Positions 9,670 through 17,871 of a DNA stretch of 32,592 nt are shown here, piece by piece. Every line of letters starts with the position of its first letter. Positions within the stretch are counted from its first letter, which is position 1. A program made the position numbers and the translations under genes. The DNA is from a virus, in IMG/VR virus record IMGVR_UViG_3300029319_000247, positions 1 through 32,592 of that record. The stretch is one strand, 5' to 3'. The notes beneath the pieces are model-generated. The model searched no databases, was not told where the DNA came from, and saw nothing but the letters and a program-made list of their open reading frames with translations.

Positions 9670-10236
9670 CTAAGGTAGACGAAGCAAGACGTGAGCGTAG
9701 TCAGTCACTGTTTTGTCTTTGTCCTCAAGAGCAATACCGACTAGAAGTTGAGGTGATGATGAAAATTTCAAATGACCGGAAGTACCATCACCGGCAAGAC
9801 CATTGCCATCTGAACAAGTGGTAACGTCAGCAAAGCATACACCCTGCTTAATGATCCAACCGTACTTACCATCAGGAATGTCATGGTCAGAAACACCGGC
9901 CAACTGCATTGGATGTTGATCACTTGTGGTGTTTTCCGTGACATGAAATGGGAAGGCTTTACCGACTATGGTCACTCCGGGAGCACCCGGTCTTGGAAAT
10001 AAAGTTGTATAATCAAACTTCAAAAGACGACCTTTGGTTACATCTCCCACAGCCCGAACAAAAATCCAAGTACGGTTTCCCGTACCCATCCAATTGCTTG
10101 CAGTAACGTCAGAACTAACCCCAGTAAGATTAGCCTCAACTTCCTCGGATGATTCGATATAAATTGTGCCCAGCGCGTAGACTTCATCATCGTAAACGGT
10201 AGATAGTGGATCAGTTTTAGTTGATAGCAAAGACAT
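9670..10236 (-). CDS. Decoration-type capsid protein, paralogue 2 (188 aa)
   Basis: ATG at 10236 has CAGGA upstream. The protein begins MSLLSTKTDPLSTVYDDEVYALGTIYIESSEEVEANLTGVSSDVTASNWMGTGNRTWIFVRA, which aligns along its whole length with the upstream neighbour (10320-10886); both are 188 residues. Shared landmarks are VYDxExYALGT, NLTGVSxDVTA, GTGxRTWIFVxA, the KYGWIIKxG segment and a conserved C-terminus (xxDYAxxxxxLP). Both lie right behind the major capsid gene, where head-decoration or minor capsid proteins are usual; the beta-rich composition agrees. Function is inferred from position and composition, not from a recognised family. The pair is a clear tandem duplication. Confidence 0.88.
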   Translation of the reverse strand: MSLLSTKTDPLSTVYDDEVYALGTIYIESSEEVEANLTGVSSDVTASNWMGTGNRTWIFVRAVGDVTKGRLLKFDYTTLFPRPGAPGVTIVGKAFPFHVTENTTSDQHPMQLAGVSDHDIPDGKYGWIIKQGVCFADVTTCSDGNGLAGDGTSGHLKFSSSPQLLVGIALEDKDKTVTDYAHVLLRLP

Positions 10237-10261
10237 GATAATTCCTGTAGTAAAAACTATA

Positions 10262-10295
10262 ATAAAAAGGGGGCGTAACCCGAAAGCCACGCCCC
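10262..10295 (-). terminator. Intrinsic terminator between the two decoration genes
   Basis: On the minus strand GGGGGCGT pairs with ACGCCCCC (arms 10288-10295 and 10268-10275) around a 12-nt loop, followed by TTTTTAT. This is a strong factor-independent terminator placed inside the capsid transcript. It should lower expression of the downstream paralogue relative to capsid and first decoration protein. Confidence 0.85.
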
Positions 10296-10311
10296 CTAAG
10301 TGTATCACGTA
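10291..10311 (-). repeat. Direct repeat copy 2, 3' of decoration gene
   Basis: Exact second copy of the 21-bp repeat found at 9642-9662, overlapping the terminator stem and ending 8 nt from the stop of the gene at 10320. Confidence 0.9.
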
Positions 10312-10319
10312 ATCAGGTG

Positions 10320-10886
10320 TTACGGCAGACTGATGTAACAAGTGGCGTAATCAGCCAATGTCTTACCAACGTCTTCAAGTGCATGGCCAATAGTGTTAGA
10401 GTTATCAGACGTGATCTCAACGTGACCAGGGGCGACTCCACCGTCAGCGTCAATGATGCAACCATCAACAACGGAGCCAGAGGCTTCAACAAGGCAAATA
10501 CCCTTCTTGATAATCCAACCGTACTTGCCAGCAGCAATGGTATGATCAGCCACACCCGCAAGCCCGTGAGGTGCCAGCGCATTGGCATCGTTGACACCGC
10601 AATGGAACGCCAATGCCTTACCGGTAACAGACGAACCACCTTCAACCGTCAAAGTGCCGAAACGCCACTCCTGAAGTTGACCTTTGGTGGCTTCCGTCTC
10701 AGCCTTGACAAAGATCCACGTACGTGGTCCTGTGCCCAACCATTTTTCTGCCGTGACATCAGCGCTAACCCCAGTGAGGTTACCTTCGACATCGTCGGAT
10801 GGTTCGACAAATTCAGTCCCAAGAGCGTAGGCTTCAAAGTCATACACTGTATTAAGAGCCGCCGTTTTAACAGATCTAACAGACAT
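10320..10886 (-). CDS. Decoration-type capsid protein, paralogue 1 (188 aa)
   Basis: ATG at 10886 is set by a near-perfect ribosome site, TAAGGAGGT, which overlaps the stop codon of the major capsid gene; this couples the two genes and predicts strong expression. The protein (MSVRSVKTAALNTVYDFEAYALGTEFVEPSDD...) is the full-length paralogue of the next gene downstream. No membrane or signal segment is present. Position directly behind the major capsid protein suggests a head decoration (cement) protein made in high amounts. This is inference from context; I cannot name a family with certainty. Confidence 0.9.
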   Translation of the reverse strand: MSVRSVKTAALNTVYDFEAYALGTEFVEPSDDVEGNLTGVSADVTAEKWLGTGPRTWIFVKAETEATKGQLQEWRFGTLTVEGGSSVTGKALAFHCGVNDANALAPHGLAGVADHTIAAGKYGWIIKKGICLVEASGSVVDGCIIDADGGVAPGHVEITSDNSNTIGHALEDVGKTLADYATCYISLP

Positions 10887-10897
10887 AATATACCTCC

Positions 10898-11971
10898 TTA
10901 CTCGGTTGTGCGACCACCACCAGCAGCACAACCTTGAGCTGCCAACTTGGTGCAGATCATGTTGCCTTGCATGGCGAAGATAGCTGTGACTACATCTTGA
11001 TCACCAACACGCTCCTTAAATTCCGAGATATTCGGGGCTTCAAGCATTGCAAACTCAAAATAGTCTGTGTTGAGCATGTAAGTAACACCGTCAGCCGGAC
11101 CAGTAGTACCAAATGCTGTGGTGTCGGTGCGATCAAGATCGATCGATGAATGAATTTCTGCCAACCCAATGCTTAGGGCCAGAGTGTTTGTCTTGTCTGT
11201 CTTGTCTTGGTAGACATTGACACGAATGTTGTCACCACGAGTAAACGACTCGTAGTTTGTATACGTATCATCATCCATGATGACCATGTCTGGTCCCTTA
11301 CCGACACCGCCCGCATAGTGAGCGCACTTACGATAAAGTCTACGAAGATGACTGACACCGACTTCCATACCACCACCAATCTGTTCAAACTGGTTAGCGT
11401 GGAAGTAGCTAGCACTCTTAGCGACATTTTGAACTACGTCAGTTTGCGTTGCAAACGTTTGGAAGTCGAGAAGACCGTTAGTTACACCCGTTCCGATACC
11501 TGTTGAGTGGTTACCATTAAGGGTCTGCATGCCCAACAATTCAGATGTGTTGAACGCAAGACCGCGACTTGTTCCTGTAAGAAGGAATTTGTTTAGGTCT
11601 GCCTTAGCAGCATCCATAGCAGATTGAGGATATTCTTCGATAAGACGAATAACAGCCAGCTTTCCGCTGTTCTGGTTCAATTCCTTCTTAGGAATGTTAA
11701 TCGCCATAACCATACGATGAGGCTCAACCTCAAACTTACGGATTTGTTGACGACGGGTCATGTTCAACAGTTCGTCACCGACGTAGACACCAACACCGCG
11801 AGCAGGAGCACCACCAGAAAAGGAACGTTCAATCTTAGTTCCGCCTTCCATGGGCATACGTGCTTTCGAGTTAAGTGCTTCGAACAGTTCGTTGCTGCGA
11901 ACAAACGAATTTACCAGAGGTCCACGGAGATCCGCGAACGTAGTGTTCAGCAATTCAGTACTGATAGTCAT
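10898..11971 (-). CDS. Major capsid protein, HK97-like (357 aa)
   Basis: ATG at 11971 is the first gene of the leftward structural transcript. The sequence shows the usual layout of an HK97-fold capsid protein without a long scaffold domain. It has a helical N-terminus (TTFADLRGPLVNSFVRSNELFEAL), an E-loop-like strand region (GGTKIERSFSGG...VGVYVGDELLNMTRRQQIRKFEVEPHRMVMAINIPKKEL), a helix that starts 'QSAMDAAKADLNKFLLTG', and a peripheral-domain stretch with 'HLRRLYRKCAHYAGG...PDMVIMDDDTYTNYE'. The P-domain/A-domain strands follow (VTYMLNTDYFEFAML), and the C-terminus is Gly-rich (CAAGGGRTTE). It packs with the decoration genes on one transcript. The scaffold-like candidate is on the opposite strand about 6 kb away. 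Confidence 0.93.
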   Translation of the reverse strand: MTISTELLNTTFADLRGPLVNSFVRSNELFEALNSKARMPMEGGTKIERSFSGGAPARGVGVYVGDELLNMTRRQQIRKFEVEPHRMVMAINIPKKELNQNSGKLAVIRLIEEYPQSAMDAAKADLNKFLLTGTSRGLAFNTSELLGMQTLNGNHSTGIGTGVTNGLLDFQTFATQTDVVQNVAKSASYFHANQFEQIGGGMEVGVSHLRRLYRKCAHYAGGVGKGPDMVIMDDDTYTNYESFTRGDNIRVNVYQDKTDKTNTLALSIGLAEIHSSIDLDRTDTTAFGTTGPADGVTYMLNTDYFEFAMLEAPNISEFKERVGDQDVVTAIFAMQGNMICTKLAAQGCAAGGGRTTE

Positions 11972-12179
11972 TTTGTTCTCACTTGAAATAAAATATTAGA
12001 AAAACACTTCGCCTGCCCGCGATGCAAAAACTGGACCCAAAGGGCTACCCAACACATCTAAATGGGTGCTCTTTCTGTATACAACACAAAATAAAACGCT
12101 GCAAGGCAGATATTTATATTACCAACCAAAAATATTTGTAACTAACCAAATATTTTCGCGTCTACATGATCATGATACT
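11972..12179. promoter_or_regulatory. Divergent control region between capsid and terminase genes
   Basis: About 208 nt separate the leftward capsid start from the rightward terminase start, so both transcripts must be launched in or read into this region. It is AT-rich near the terminase. Two similar motifs, AACCAAAAATATTT (12124-12137) and AACCAAATATTTT (12144-12156), start 20 bp apart, close to two helical turns, as expected for a paired regulator site. No convincing -35/-10 pair was found, so phage-specific promoters are possible. Confidence 0.45.
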
Positions 12180-13850
12180 ATGACCACTATGACAACAAAC
12201 ACAGCAAGAAAACGAAAAAAGCGTAACACAAGTAACGCAGGCGCAGATTTTGCAACCGCGCCAGGAATACATGACGGAAAAGTAAAAGCACTTTTCTCTA
12301 CACCCGATGCCTTTGTGTCTATGTGTCACATTGTCCGAGAAGATGAGTCAACTGGATTCATGGAGCCAACCCACACACAGAAGAAACTATTAAAAGCCTA
12401 CGATGAAAACAGATGGCTGATGGTAAACAAATTCCGTCAGGCAAAAATTACAACCGTGTCCGTCATGTTGCTGCTGCGAGACTGTATGTATCTCAGCGGC
12501 GTCAAGGGTTTGCTTATTGCAGAACGCCAAGACACGGCAGAAGATATCTTTGAGAGGATACTGTTCGCATACAACAGGCTCCCTGCCGATGTAAAAATGC
12601 CGCTTGCGCCAGGACGAAAAGCAGGTGCTACACAAATGCAGTTCATACACGGCGGGGGAATTAAGGTGCTCACCGCTGGCGGACGAAGCCCTGCTATCGG
12701 ACGATCTATCGATAGGCTGGTAATTACAGAGTTTGGTGAAGCACAGTGGCAACGCAAAGCTGCAATCAATATCTTTCCAACGGTAAACAAGCGACCCAAT
12801 GCAAAAGTTATCCTTGAGTCTACTCCAGGTCGTGCCGGATCACACCACGAACAAATGTGGCGCTCAGCGTTGGAAGGCACGAGTCGATTTCATCCATTGT
12901 TTCTTGAGTGGTGGGAAGATGAAAGTTGCCAAGAGAAAGATGAGTCGTTCGAACCAAGCGCCAGTGAATTGGAATACTTAGACCGCCATGATGGCATGAG
13001 TAAATTTAATCTCGCCTTCAGACGACGTGGACTAAATACCGAGTTTGTTGGAGACACAAGACTATTTTCATGCAAATACCCGTCGGACGAATATGATGGG
13101 TGGCTCGGAAGTACAAACCCCGTCATGCCCGCAGAGATTCTAAAGCCTCTGTTAGACCAAGCAGAAAAAGATCCCATACTTGGGCCGTACGCTTGTCATG
13201 AGTTTGAGCCACCAAAACCTGGACACAAATATGTAATCACTGCTGACCCCGCAGGATTCGGTAGCACAGGCGATAAATCAGCACTGACTGTTTGGGATGC
13301 ACATGAATGGCGCGAAATCGCTTTTTGGGAAGACAGAGAAACGCCCGATCGATTCGCGCAAAGACTTCGTATTGTTCAGAAACGATACCTTGGCGCCCTG
13401 CTTGCTGTTGAATCAAACGCCACCGCATGTATCGCAATCTTAAAAGATCAAGATACGCGAAACCTCTTGTGGACGGACAGAAACCACCCTGGTTGGTACG
13501 CCACACAGAAACGTATTCAAGAATCTGAAGCACGACTAGTACGTATGCTACGGGAAAAAGAACTAAATATCCGTAGTCGTGGTATGTTACACCAGCTACT
13601 CAACTATGACGGCACACGAAAAAAGCGTGTACGCGGAGAAGATGGAACGGTTCACCACTTTGACCGAGCAAGGACTGCCGTTATGGCAGCAGACATTCTT
13701 GCTCGCAGACATTTCACTCAAGAGACATCTGCTGTAGAATCGGATTACATTCCAGGACAGATTACAATCAAACAACTCGATCGAGTTAAATCGAAAAAAC
13801 TTCAATCAGTAAAAACAGTTTTTAAACCCGCATCACAGATATGGAAATAA
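12180..13850 (+). CDS. terL: Large terminase subunit (556 aa)
   Basis: The packaging motor ATPase and nuclease. From ATG at 12180 (ATG at 12189 is an equal alternative; neither has a strong ribosome site, and the frame stays open back to a GTG at 12066). The ATPase P-loop variant is KFRQAKITT (about residues 84-92), the Walker B strand LVITEFGEA (about 180-188), and the coupling motif ESTPG (213-217). The C-terminal RNase H-like nuclease shows its acidic triad: ADPAGFGSTGDKS (about 355-365), AVESN (E at 411) and HFDRARTAVMAADIL (D at 495). Length is normal for the family. It opens the rightward block and is followed after 1 nt by a small gene, then the portal. No small terminase subunit could be recognised. 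Confidence 0.94.
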   Translation: MTTMTTNTARKRKKRNTSNAGADFATAPGIHDGKVKALFSTPDAFVSMCHIVREDESTGFMEPTHTQKKLLKAYDENRWLMVNKFRQAKITTVSVMLLLRDCMYLSGVKGLLIAERQDTAEDIFERILFAYNRLPADVKMPLAPGRKAGATQMQFIHGGGIKVLTAGGRSPAIGRSIDRLVITEFGEAQWQRKAAINIFPTVNKRPNAKVILESTPGRAGSHHEQMWRSALEGTSRFHPLFLEWWEDESCQEKDESFEPSASELEYLDRHDGMSKFNLAFRRRGLNTEFVGDTRLFSCKYPSDEYDGWLGSTNPVMPAEILKPLLDQAEKDPILGPYACHEFEPPKPGHKYVITADPAGFGSTGDKSALTVWDAHEWREIAFWEDRETPDRFAQRLRIVQKRYLGALLAVESNATACIAILKDQDTRNLLWTDRNHPGWYATQKRIQESEARLVRMLREKELNIRSRGMLHQLLNYDGTRKKRVRGEDGTVHHFDRARTAVMAADILARRHFTQETSAVESDYIPGQITIKQLDRVKSKKLQSVKTVFKPASQIWK

Positions 13851-13851
13851 A

Positions 13852-14067
13852 ATGGCAAACCCAAATTACAAAGACGCAAAAGATCAAATGGTCAAAGACG
13901 CCATAAAGTCTGACAACGAAAAGACAAAGGAAATTCAGGGCATGACGGATAAAGAGCGAGAAGAAATGCTCGCAAGGTTGAAAGGTCAGGTAGAAGCTGA
14001 GAGGAAGGCTGGGGGTCTTGCAAGTAAAGAAGACAAAGCGATGGAACAAATTCAGAGCCAAAAATAA
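13852..14067 (+). CDS. Small charged helical protein (71 aa)
   Basis: ATG at 13852 follows the terminase stop by one base and no separate strong ribosome site is seen, so it is probably translated by coupling. The protein is almost entirely Lys/Glu/Asp/Met-rich helix (NPNYKDAKDQMVKDAIKSDNEKTKEIQGMTDKEREEMLARLKGQVEAERKAGG) with a likely coiled coil. Located between terminase and portal, it may be a head-packaging accessory factor. It is too short and low-complexity for a family call. Confidence 0.75.
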   Translation: MANPNYKDAKDQMVKDAIKSDNEKTKEIQGMTDKEREEMLARLKGQVEAERKAGGLASKEDKAMEQIQSQK

Positions 14068-14088
14068 TATCTAAACGGAGATAGTGAT

Positions 14089-15882
14089 ATGGCTTCTAAG
14101 CTATCTAAATTAATTGATAGACACCTTGACTATTACAAGCGTGCCGAGAAAAAAGATTTCGATAAAGCGAGACGATTTTATCGCGGTAATTTCTTCGCAT
14201 CTAGTGATAGCGATATTCAAGGACTTAGTCAGTCATCTTATCTGTGCTCGAAAAACCTAATCTACGCCATCGCAGACACAGCGGTGAGTGCTCTACTCGG
14301 CCCAAACCCATCAGTGGGCGCGGTAGCAAGAACCCCGGTGTCTCAAGATGCTGCACCTGCTGTAACGGGACTGATTGAATATGTATTTGAATCAAACAGG
14401 TTTAGGCGAAAAGCGGCAACAGCACTAATCGATGCCGTATTATGCAAGCGAGGAATCTTTAAAACTGGTTGGGACTCGAAAAGAGATATTCCAATTGTCC
14501 GAGCAATTAATCCGTCCAGCGTTTTCTTTGACCTAACCGTTCGAGATCCAGACGATATCCGTTATTGGATTGAAGCCACAGTAATCTCGTTCGAAGAATT
14601 CAAGCAACGAGTCAAGTCAGGTCAGTACAATGCTGAACTGGTAAAAGAGATTCGACCAGATCGATACCCGAAATGGTTGCTTGATGACAACCAAAAAAAT
14701 CAGACCAACCATGTACGTGATGCATTTCAATGGGTGACTGTATACGAATACTATGACCGCGAACGCGGTATGATACAGCACTACATCAAACAAGCTGATG
14801 CCGTCGTATTCGAAGACAAGATTGACTACATCCCATATTCAATGTTCACATTGAATCAATCAGGAATCGACTGCACAGGTCTCAGTGAAGTGCAGCTTGT
14901 CTTGAAACAACAAGAGACAATCAATGATCTGCTGACACACATGAAGCAAATCACGTACCTGCAAATCCCACGAGTGATGTATGACTCAGGTCGAATCACA
15001 GAAGAAGATTTAAACAAAGCAGTAGAGTCTTCTGCGGGATCATTTGTAGGAATCAACCCATCAAACGGTGACGCCCTACGTAGTTTAGCTACACTATTCT
15101 ACGAAATGCCCATACCCGATAGCCCCGCAGGTGTTAAAGAATTCATCGCTCGACAGGAAGACGATGCTGCTTTTATTTCAGCACTTGCTGAAGCCGCCAG
15201 AGGCCAGGTCGCTGGGGCACGAACCGCCACCGAAATGGCCATCATCGATGCCCAACTACGAACTCGTCTCGCAACAAGAGAAGGTCACCTTAATGACGCG
15301 CTTGAAGATGTGGCTAAAAAGGTTTTTTACCTCTGCAAAAAGTATATGCGTGAAAAGAGATTGATTCGAATTTCAGGTAGCAACAAGTGGGAGGAATTGA
15401 ACCACCAAAACCTTATTGAGATTGATGTCGACTTTGAAATGGTTGGGCACAATCCAATTAGGCGCAACCCTGGAATGATGGCAGAAACACTGATTCAACT
15501 GCTACCATTCTTGTCTCAAAACCAAAACGTTGATGTTCGAAGGTTGACGGAAGAAATCCTGACTAACCTTGGACTACCTGCCCGCATTATGATCCCTGAA
15601 GCAGAAATTATTGCACAACAAGAAGCCATGGCAGCACAACAACAGGCTCTTATTCAGGCTGAGCAGCAAGCTAATCTTGGTGGGGCAGCAGCAGGAAAGC
15701 CTGCTATCGAGGCACAGGAAAAGGCTCAACTGCAACAACTGCTAGCATCGCTGCCGCCTGACGAGGCAGAGGAAATGATTATGGCCATAGCACAACAACA
15801 AGCTGGTGGAGAAGTACCTGTAGACGACACAGGGGAAGCACTACCAGGAGGCGGCGGGGCACCCATTAGGGGCGAAGCATAG
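14089..15882 (+). CDS. Portal protein (597 aa)
   Basis: The dodecameric vertex ring through which DNA is packaged and ejected. ATG at 14089 has AACGGAGAT upstream. The N-terminal part (LIDRHLDYYKRAEKKDFDKARRFYRGNFF) and 'SKNLIYAIADTAVSALLGPNPSV' are typical portal openings. The middle carries 'INPSSVFFDLTVRDPDDIRYWIEATVISFEEFKQR', a wing-type domain. The long helix with 'QETINDLLTHMKQI' and 'RGQVAGARTATEMAIIDAQLRTRLATREGHLNDALEDVAKKVF' matches the stem/clip/crown order of the family. The last 90 residues are Gln/Ala-rich, then acidic and Gly-rich, as in many phages. It directly follows terminase in a head-packaging block. Confidence 0.93.
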   Translation: MASKLSKLIDRHLDYYKRAEKKDFDKARRFYRGNFFASSDSDIQGLSQSSYLCSKNLIYAIADTAVSALLGPNPSVGAVARTPVSQDAAPAVTGLIEYVFESNRFRRKAATALIDAVLCKRGIFKTGWDSKRDIPIVRAINPSSVFFDLTVRDPDDIRYWIEATVISFEEFKQRVKSGQYNAELVKEIRPDRYPKWLLDDNQKNQTNHVRDAFQWVTVYEYYDRERGMIQHYIKQADAVVFEDKIDYIPYSMFTLNQSGIDCTGLSEVQLVLKQQETINDLLTHMKQITYLQIPRVMYDSGRITEEDLNKAVESSAGSFVGINPSNGDALRSLATLFYEMPIPDSPAGVKEFIARQEDDAAFISALAEAARGQVAGARTATEMAIIDAQLRTRLATREGHLNDALEDVAKKVFYLCKKYMREKRLIRISGSNKWEELNHQNLIEIDVDFEMVGHNPIRRNPGMMAETLIQLLPFLSQNQNVDVRRLTEEILTNLGLPARIMIPEAEIIAQQEAMAAQQQALIQAEQQANLGGAAAGKPAIEAQEKAQLQQLLASLPPDEAEEMIMAIAQQQAGGEVPVDDTGEALPGGGGAPIRGEA

Positions 15883-16190
15883 TGGCACTTTCAAAACGAG
15901 ACAAACTGCGTAAAGCGGCACTACTCAAGAAACATAATCTTGAGGGTGTTAATAAACCAAAACGTACGCCGAATCACCCAAAGAAAAGCCACATCGTACT
16001 GGCCCAAGAGGGTAGTCAGTTAAAGTTGATTCGTTTTGGGGAAAAAGGTGCGAGCACCGCAGGTAAACCAAAAGCCGGTGAGTCTGATCGGATGAAGAAA
16101 AAACGGAAAAGCTTTAAAGCGCGTCATGCAAAAAACATTGCCAAGGGCAAAATGAGTGCTGCTTACTGGGCCGACAAGGTGAAATGGTAA
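15882..16190 (+). CDS. Basic protein ending in AAYWADKVKW (102 aa)
   Basis: GTG at 15882 overlaps the portal stop by one base (TAGTG), so translation is coupled to the portal. The product is strongly basic, with a C-terminal block SDRMKKKRKSFKARHAKNIAKG followed by KMSAAYWADKVKW. I have seen this 'KRKSFKARHxxNIxKGKxSAxYWAxxVKW' type of ending in small proteins of aquatic phages, but its function is not known to me. Basic charge suggests nucleic-acid binding or a packaged head protein. It begins a run of three tiny basic proteins sharing this style. Confidence 0.8.
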   Translation: MALSKRDKLRKAALLKKHNLEGVNKPKRTPNHPKKSHIVLAQEGSQLKLIRFGEKGASTAGKPKAGESDRMKKKRKSFKARHAKNIAKGKMSAAYWADKVKW

Positions 16191-16378
16191 TGGCGAAGAA
16201 AAAAACCAAAAGCCGTGTGAACGAAGCTGGTAACTACACCCAACCAGGAAAACGGAAACGACTATTCAATGCGATAAAAGCTGGAAGCAAGGGCGGCAAA
16301 CCCGGTCAGTGGTCTGCACGCAAGGCTCAGATGCTGGCTAAAAAGTACAAAGCTGCTGGTGGGGGCTACAAAGACTAA
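16190..16378 (+). CDS. Basic GxxGQWSARKAQ-type protein (62 aa)
   Basis: ATG at 16190 overlaps the preceding stop (TAATG) and sits 8 nt after AAGGTG, a better spacing than the in-frame ATG at 16184. The protein (MAKKKTKSRVNEAGNYTQPGKRKRLFNAIKAGSKGGKPGQWSARK...AGGGYKD) follows a recognisable pattern of small aquatic-phage proteins: 'GNYTxPxxRKRLFxxIKAGSKGGxxGQWSARKAQ' and a final 'GGGYKD'. Biochemical function is unknown to me. High Lys/Arg content and the constant placement beside similar basic proteins suggest DNA binding or a minor head component. Confidence 0.82.
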   Translation: MAKKKTKSRVNEAGNYTQPGKRKRLFNAIKAGSKGGKPGQWSARKAQMLAKKYKAAGGGYKD

Positions 16379-16620
16379 TGGCGAAAAGTAAGCAGGCATC
16401 AGATTTAGACCGTTGGACTAAGGGCGAATGGACCACTATGTCTGGAAAGAAAAGCAGTGAGACAAATGAGCCGTATGCTCCGAAAGCAGTGATTGACAAA
16501 CTACGATCAACTCGAGAAGGCAGGAAAAAATATAGGGCAGCAAAGCGGGTGAAAAAGAAAGCCACACGCCAAGGGAAACAACACGCTCCCCACGGGCTGC
16601 ATAAAGGTAAGAATCGATGA
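16378..16620 (+). CDS. Basic SxxTxExYxPKxxI-type protein (80 aa)
   Basis: The first base of ATG at 16378 is the last base of the preceding stop. The protein has 'DLDRWTKGEWTTMSGKKSSETNEPYAPKAVIDKL' followed by a long Arg/Lys-rich tail (STREGRKKYRAAKRVKKKATRQGKQ). It resembles another family of tiny basic proteins that occur beside the previous two types in aquatic phages; the W-T-K-x-x-W-x-T-x-S-G-K part is the most characteristic. Function is unknown. It overlaps the next gene by 4 nt (ATGA), continuing the coupled run. Confidence 0.82.
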   Translation: MAKSKQASDLDRWTKGEWTTMSGKKSSETNEPYAPKAVIDKLRSTREGRKKYRAAKRVKKKATRQGKQHAPHGLHKGKNR

Positions 16621-17078
16621 GTTTTAGAACAAACAATATTGAGTGTACTGGCTGTGACTTCTTTGAGTACGAAGTGTTCTACCGTACCTCGGAAGGTCCA
16701 CCTGACTGCCCCGAGTGCGGTAGCAAACGCAAGATGAGTTTCAAAGGCTTCACATGCGCCATTAAGGGACAAGGCTACGGATCGTTTGTTCCTGTCGATT
16801 TCGGTGTGCTTGGTAAAGCAGAAACAAAAGAAGATTATGACCGATGCGTTGCAACAATCGAAAAACGTTTTCCAGGAAAAAAAGTACAGCTTGAATACGA
16901 ATCAGACTCTAAAAGATCTGATCGAATAGATACGATAAGACAAGGTAGCTGGCAGCGTAAAAAAGACCGAGGGGTCGATAATCAAATGCTAAATGAAATC
17001 TCTGATGCGCAAAAAAGGTATAAGGCCGAAGGGCGTACGAAAAAGAAAGCTGAGCCAGTAGCAGCAGGATCTAAATGA
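16617..17078 (+). CDS. Zinc-ribbon protein with basic tail (153 aa)
   Basis: ATG at 16617 overlaps the previous stop by 4 nt (ATGA). The N-terminus contains a four-cysteine zinc ribbon, C-T-G-C-D-F ... C-P-E-C-G (roughly residues 9-39), like FmdB-type regulatory or structural ribbons. A linker (GFTCAIKGQGYGSFVPVDFGVLGKAETKEDYDRCVATIEKRFPGKKVQLE) and a Lys/Arg-rich C-terminal third follow. The presence of a metal site beside head-packaging genes suggests a nucleic-acid or protein-binding role. No enzyme motif is visible. The second half seems specific to phages; I cannot name it. Confidence 0.82.
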   Translation: MSFRTNNIECTGCDFFEYEVFYRTSEGPPDCPECGSKRKMSFKGFTCAIKGQGYGSFVPVDFGVLGKAETKEDYDRCVATIEKRFPGKKVQLEYESDSKRSDRIDTIRQGSWQRKKDRGVDNQMLNEISDAQKRYKAEGRTKKKAEPVAAGSK

Positions 17079-17335
17079 TGCGAAGAAAGAATCTTAGGAA
17101 TCTGTTGTCTGATGTAGAAAAAGTCGAGTACGCACAACACGTAGCCGACCAAAATAGTCGCGTGTTAAAACAAGTAAAAGATGACACAATAAGAGACTCA
17201 ACTGTTTACGAGGATAAAGCATCAGGAGAACAGCGGTCTCTACCAAATAAATTTATTCGAGCGCTCGGATTAGCCGCCGCATTTGAACTTGTCGACCCTA
17301 CACTTGATGTTGTCAACTCAACTAATTTAAACTAA
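17075..17335 (+). CDS. Small unknown protein (86 aa)
   Basis: ATG at 17075 overlaps the zinc-ribbon gene's stop by 4 nt. The sequence is mostly helical and charged at first (MMRRKNLRNLLSDVEKVEYAQHVADQNSRVLKQVKDDTIRDSTVYEDKA), then more hydrophobic (NKFIRALGLAAAFELVDPTLDVV). There is no clear transmembrane segment and no known motif. It is the last coupled member of the small-gene run before the acidic protein at 17368. Confidence 0.75.
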   Translation: MMRRKNLRNLLSDVEKVEYAQHVADQNSRVLKQVKDDTIRDSTVYEDKASGEQRSLPNKFIRALGLAAAFELVDPTLDVVNSTNLN

Positions 17336-17367
17336 ACCATAGCGGTATGACACCGCAGGAGTAACCC

Positions 17368-17868
17368 ATGCCAACTGACCCAAAAACAGGTAAAAGACTT
17401 CCATACGCCGGAGAACCTGGAGCGCCAGAAGGTGCGCCACCCGCACCCGAAGAAGGTGGTGGTAAGGCCGCAGCACTAAATGAGGAAAGCGAAAGGCTTG
17501 GTGACATCATCAACCAACTTGATTCAGCACTCGGACCAGACGCAGAGGGTGAGCCTGCGGAGGGTGAGGCGACGGAAGGCGCTCCCGAAGAAACTGAGTC
17601 ACAGGATCTTAGTGTACTCGTTGAAACGCTTGGTTTGTCACCTGAACGTGCTGAAATGCTTTACCAAGCCGCACAACAGTTGGCATCGACACAAGGTAAA
17701 AGCCCCGAAGAACTTGCGAAGATTGTTGCAGATGACTTTAATATTCTGATGCAACTCGAAGTAATTGCTGCACGGAGCATGAAGAACCAACCAGAAGAAC
17801 CCGCAGCACCCGCAGGACCAGAAGCAGCAGGTATGCCACCAGAAATGATGCCGCCAGGAGGAATGTAA
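17368..17868 (+). CDS. Acidic Pro/Ala/Glu-rich structural protein (166 aa)
   Basis: ATG at 17368 follows GCAGGAG with good spacing. Low-complexity Pro/Gly/Ala/Glu ends (PGAPEGAPPAPEEGGGK; EEPAAPAGPEAAGMPPEMMPPGGM) flank a folded helical core 'LSVLVETLGLSPERAEMLYQAAQQLASTQGKSPEELAKIVADDFNILMQLEVIAARSM' (about residues 85-145). It lies between the small basic proteins and the scaffold-like gene, so it may act in head assembly. Such Ala/Pro tails are often disordered. The family is not recognised. Confidence 0.82.
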   Translation: MPTDPKTGKRLPYAGEPGAPEGAPPAPEEGGGKAAALNEESERLGDIINQLDSALGPDAEGEPAEGEATEGAPEETESQDLSVLVETLGLSPERAEMLYQAAQQLASTQGKSPEELAKIVADDFNILMQLEVIAARSMKNQPEEPAAPAGPEAAGMPPEMMPPGGM

Positions 17869-17871
17869 TCA

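Noticed and set aside
10317-10937. 206-codon open frame on the plus strand
   Set aside because: It lies antisense to a decoration gene with full paralogue support and a strong ribosome site; codon pattern reflects the shadow strand.
12437-12880. 147-codon leftward frame inside the terminase gene
   Set aside because: Antisense shadow of the conserved terminase ATPase domain.
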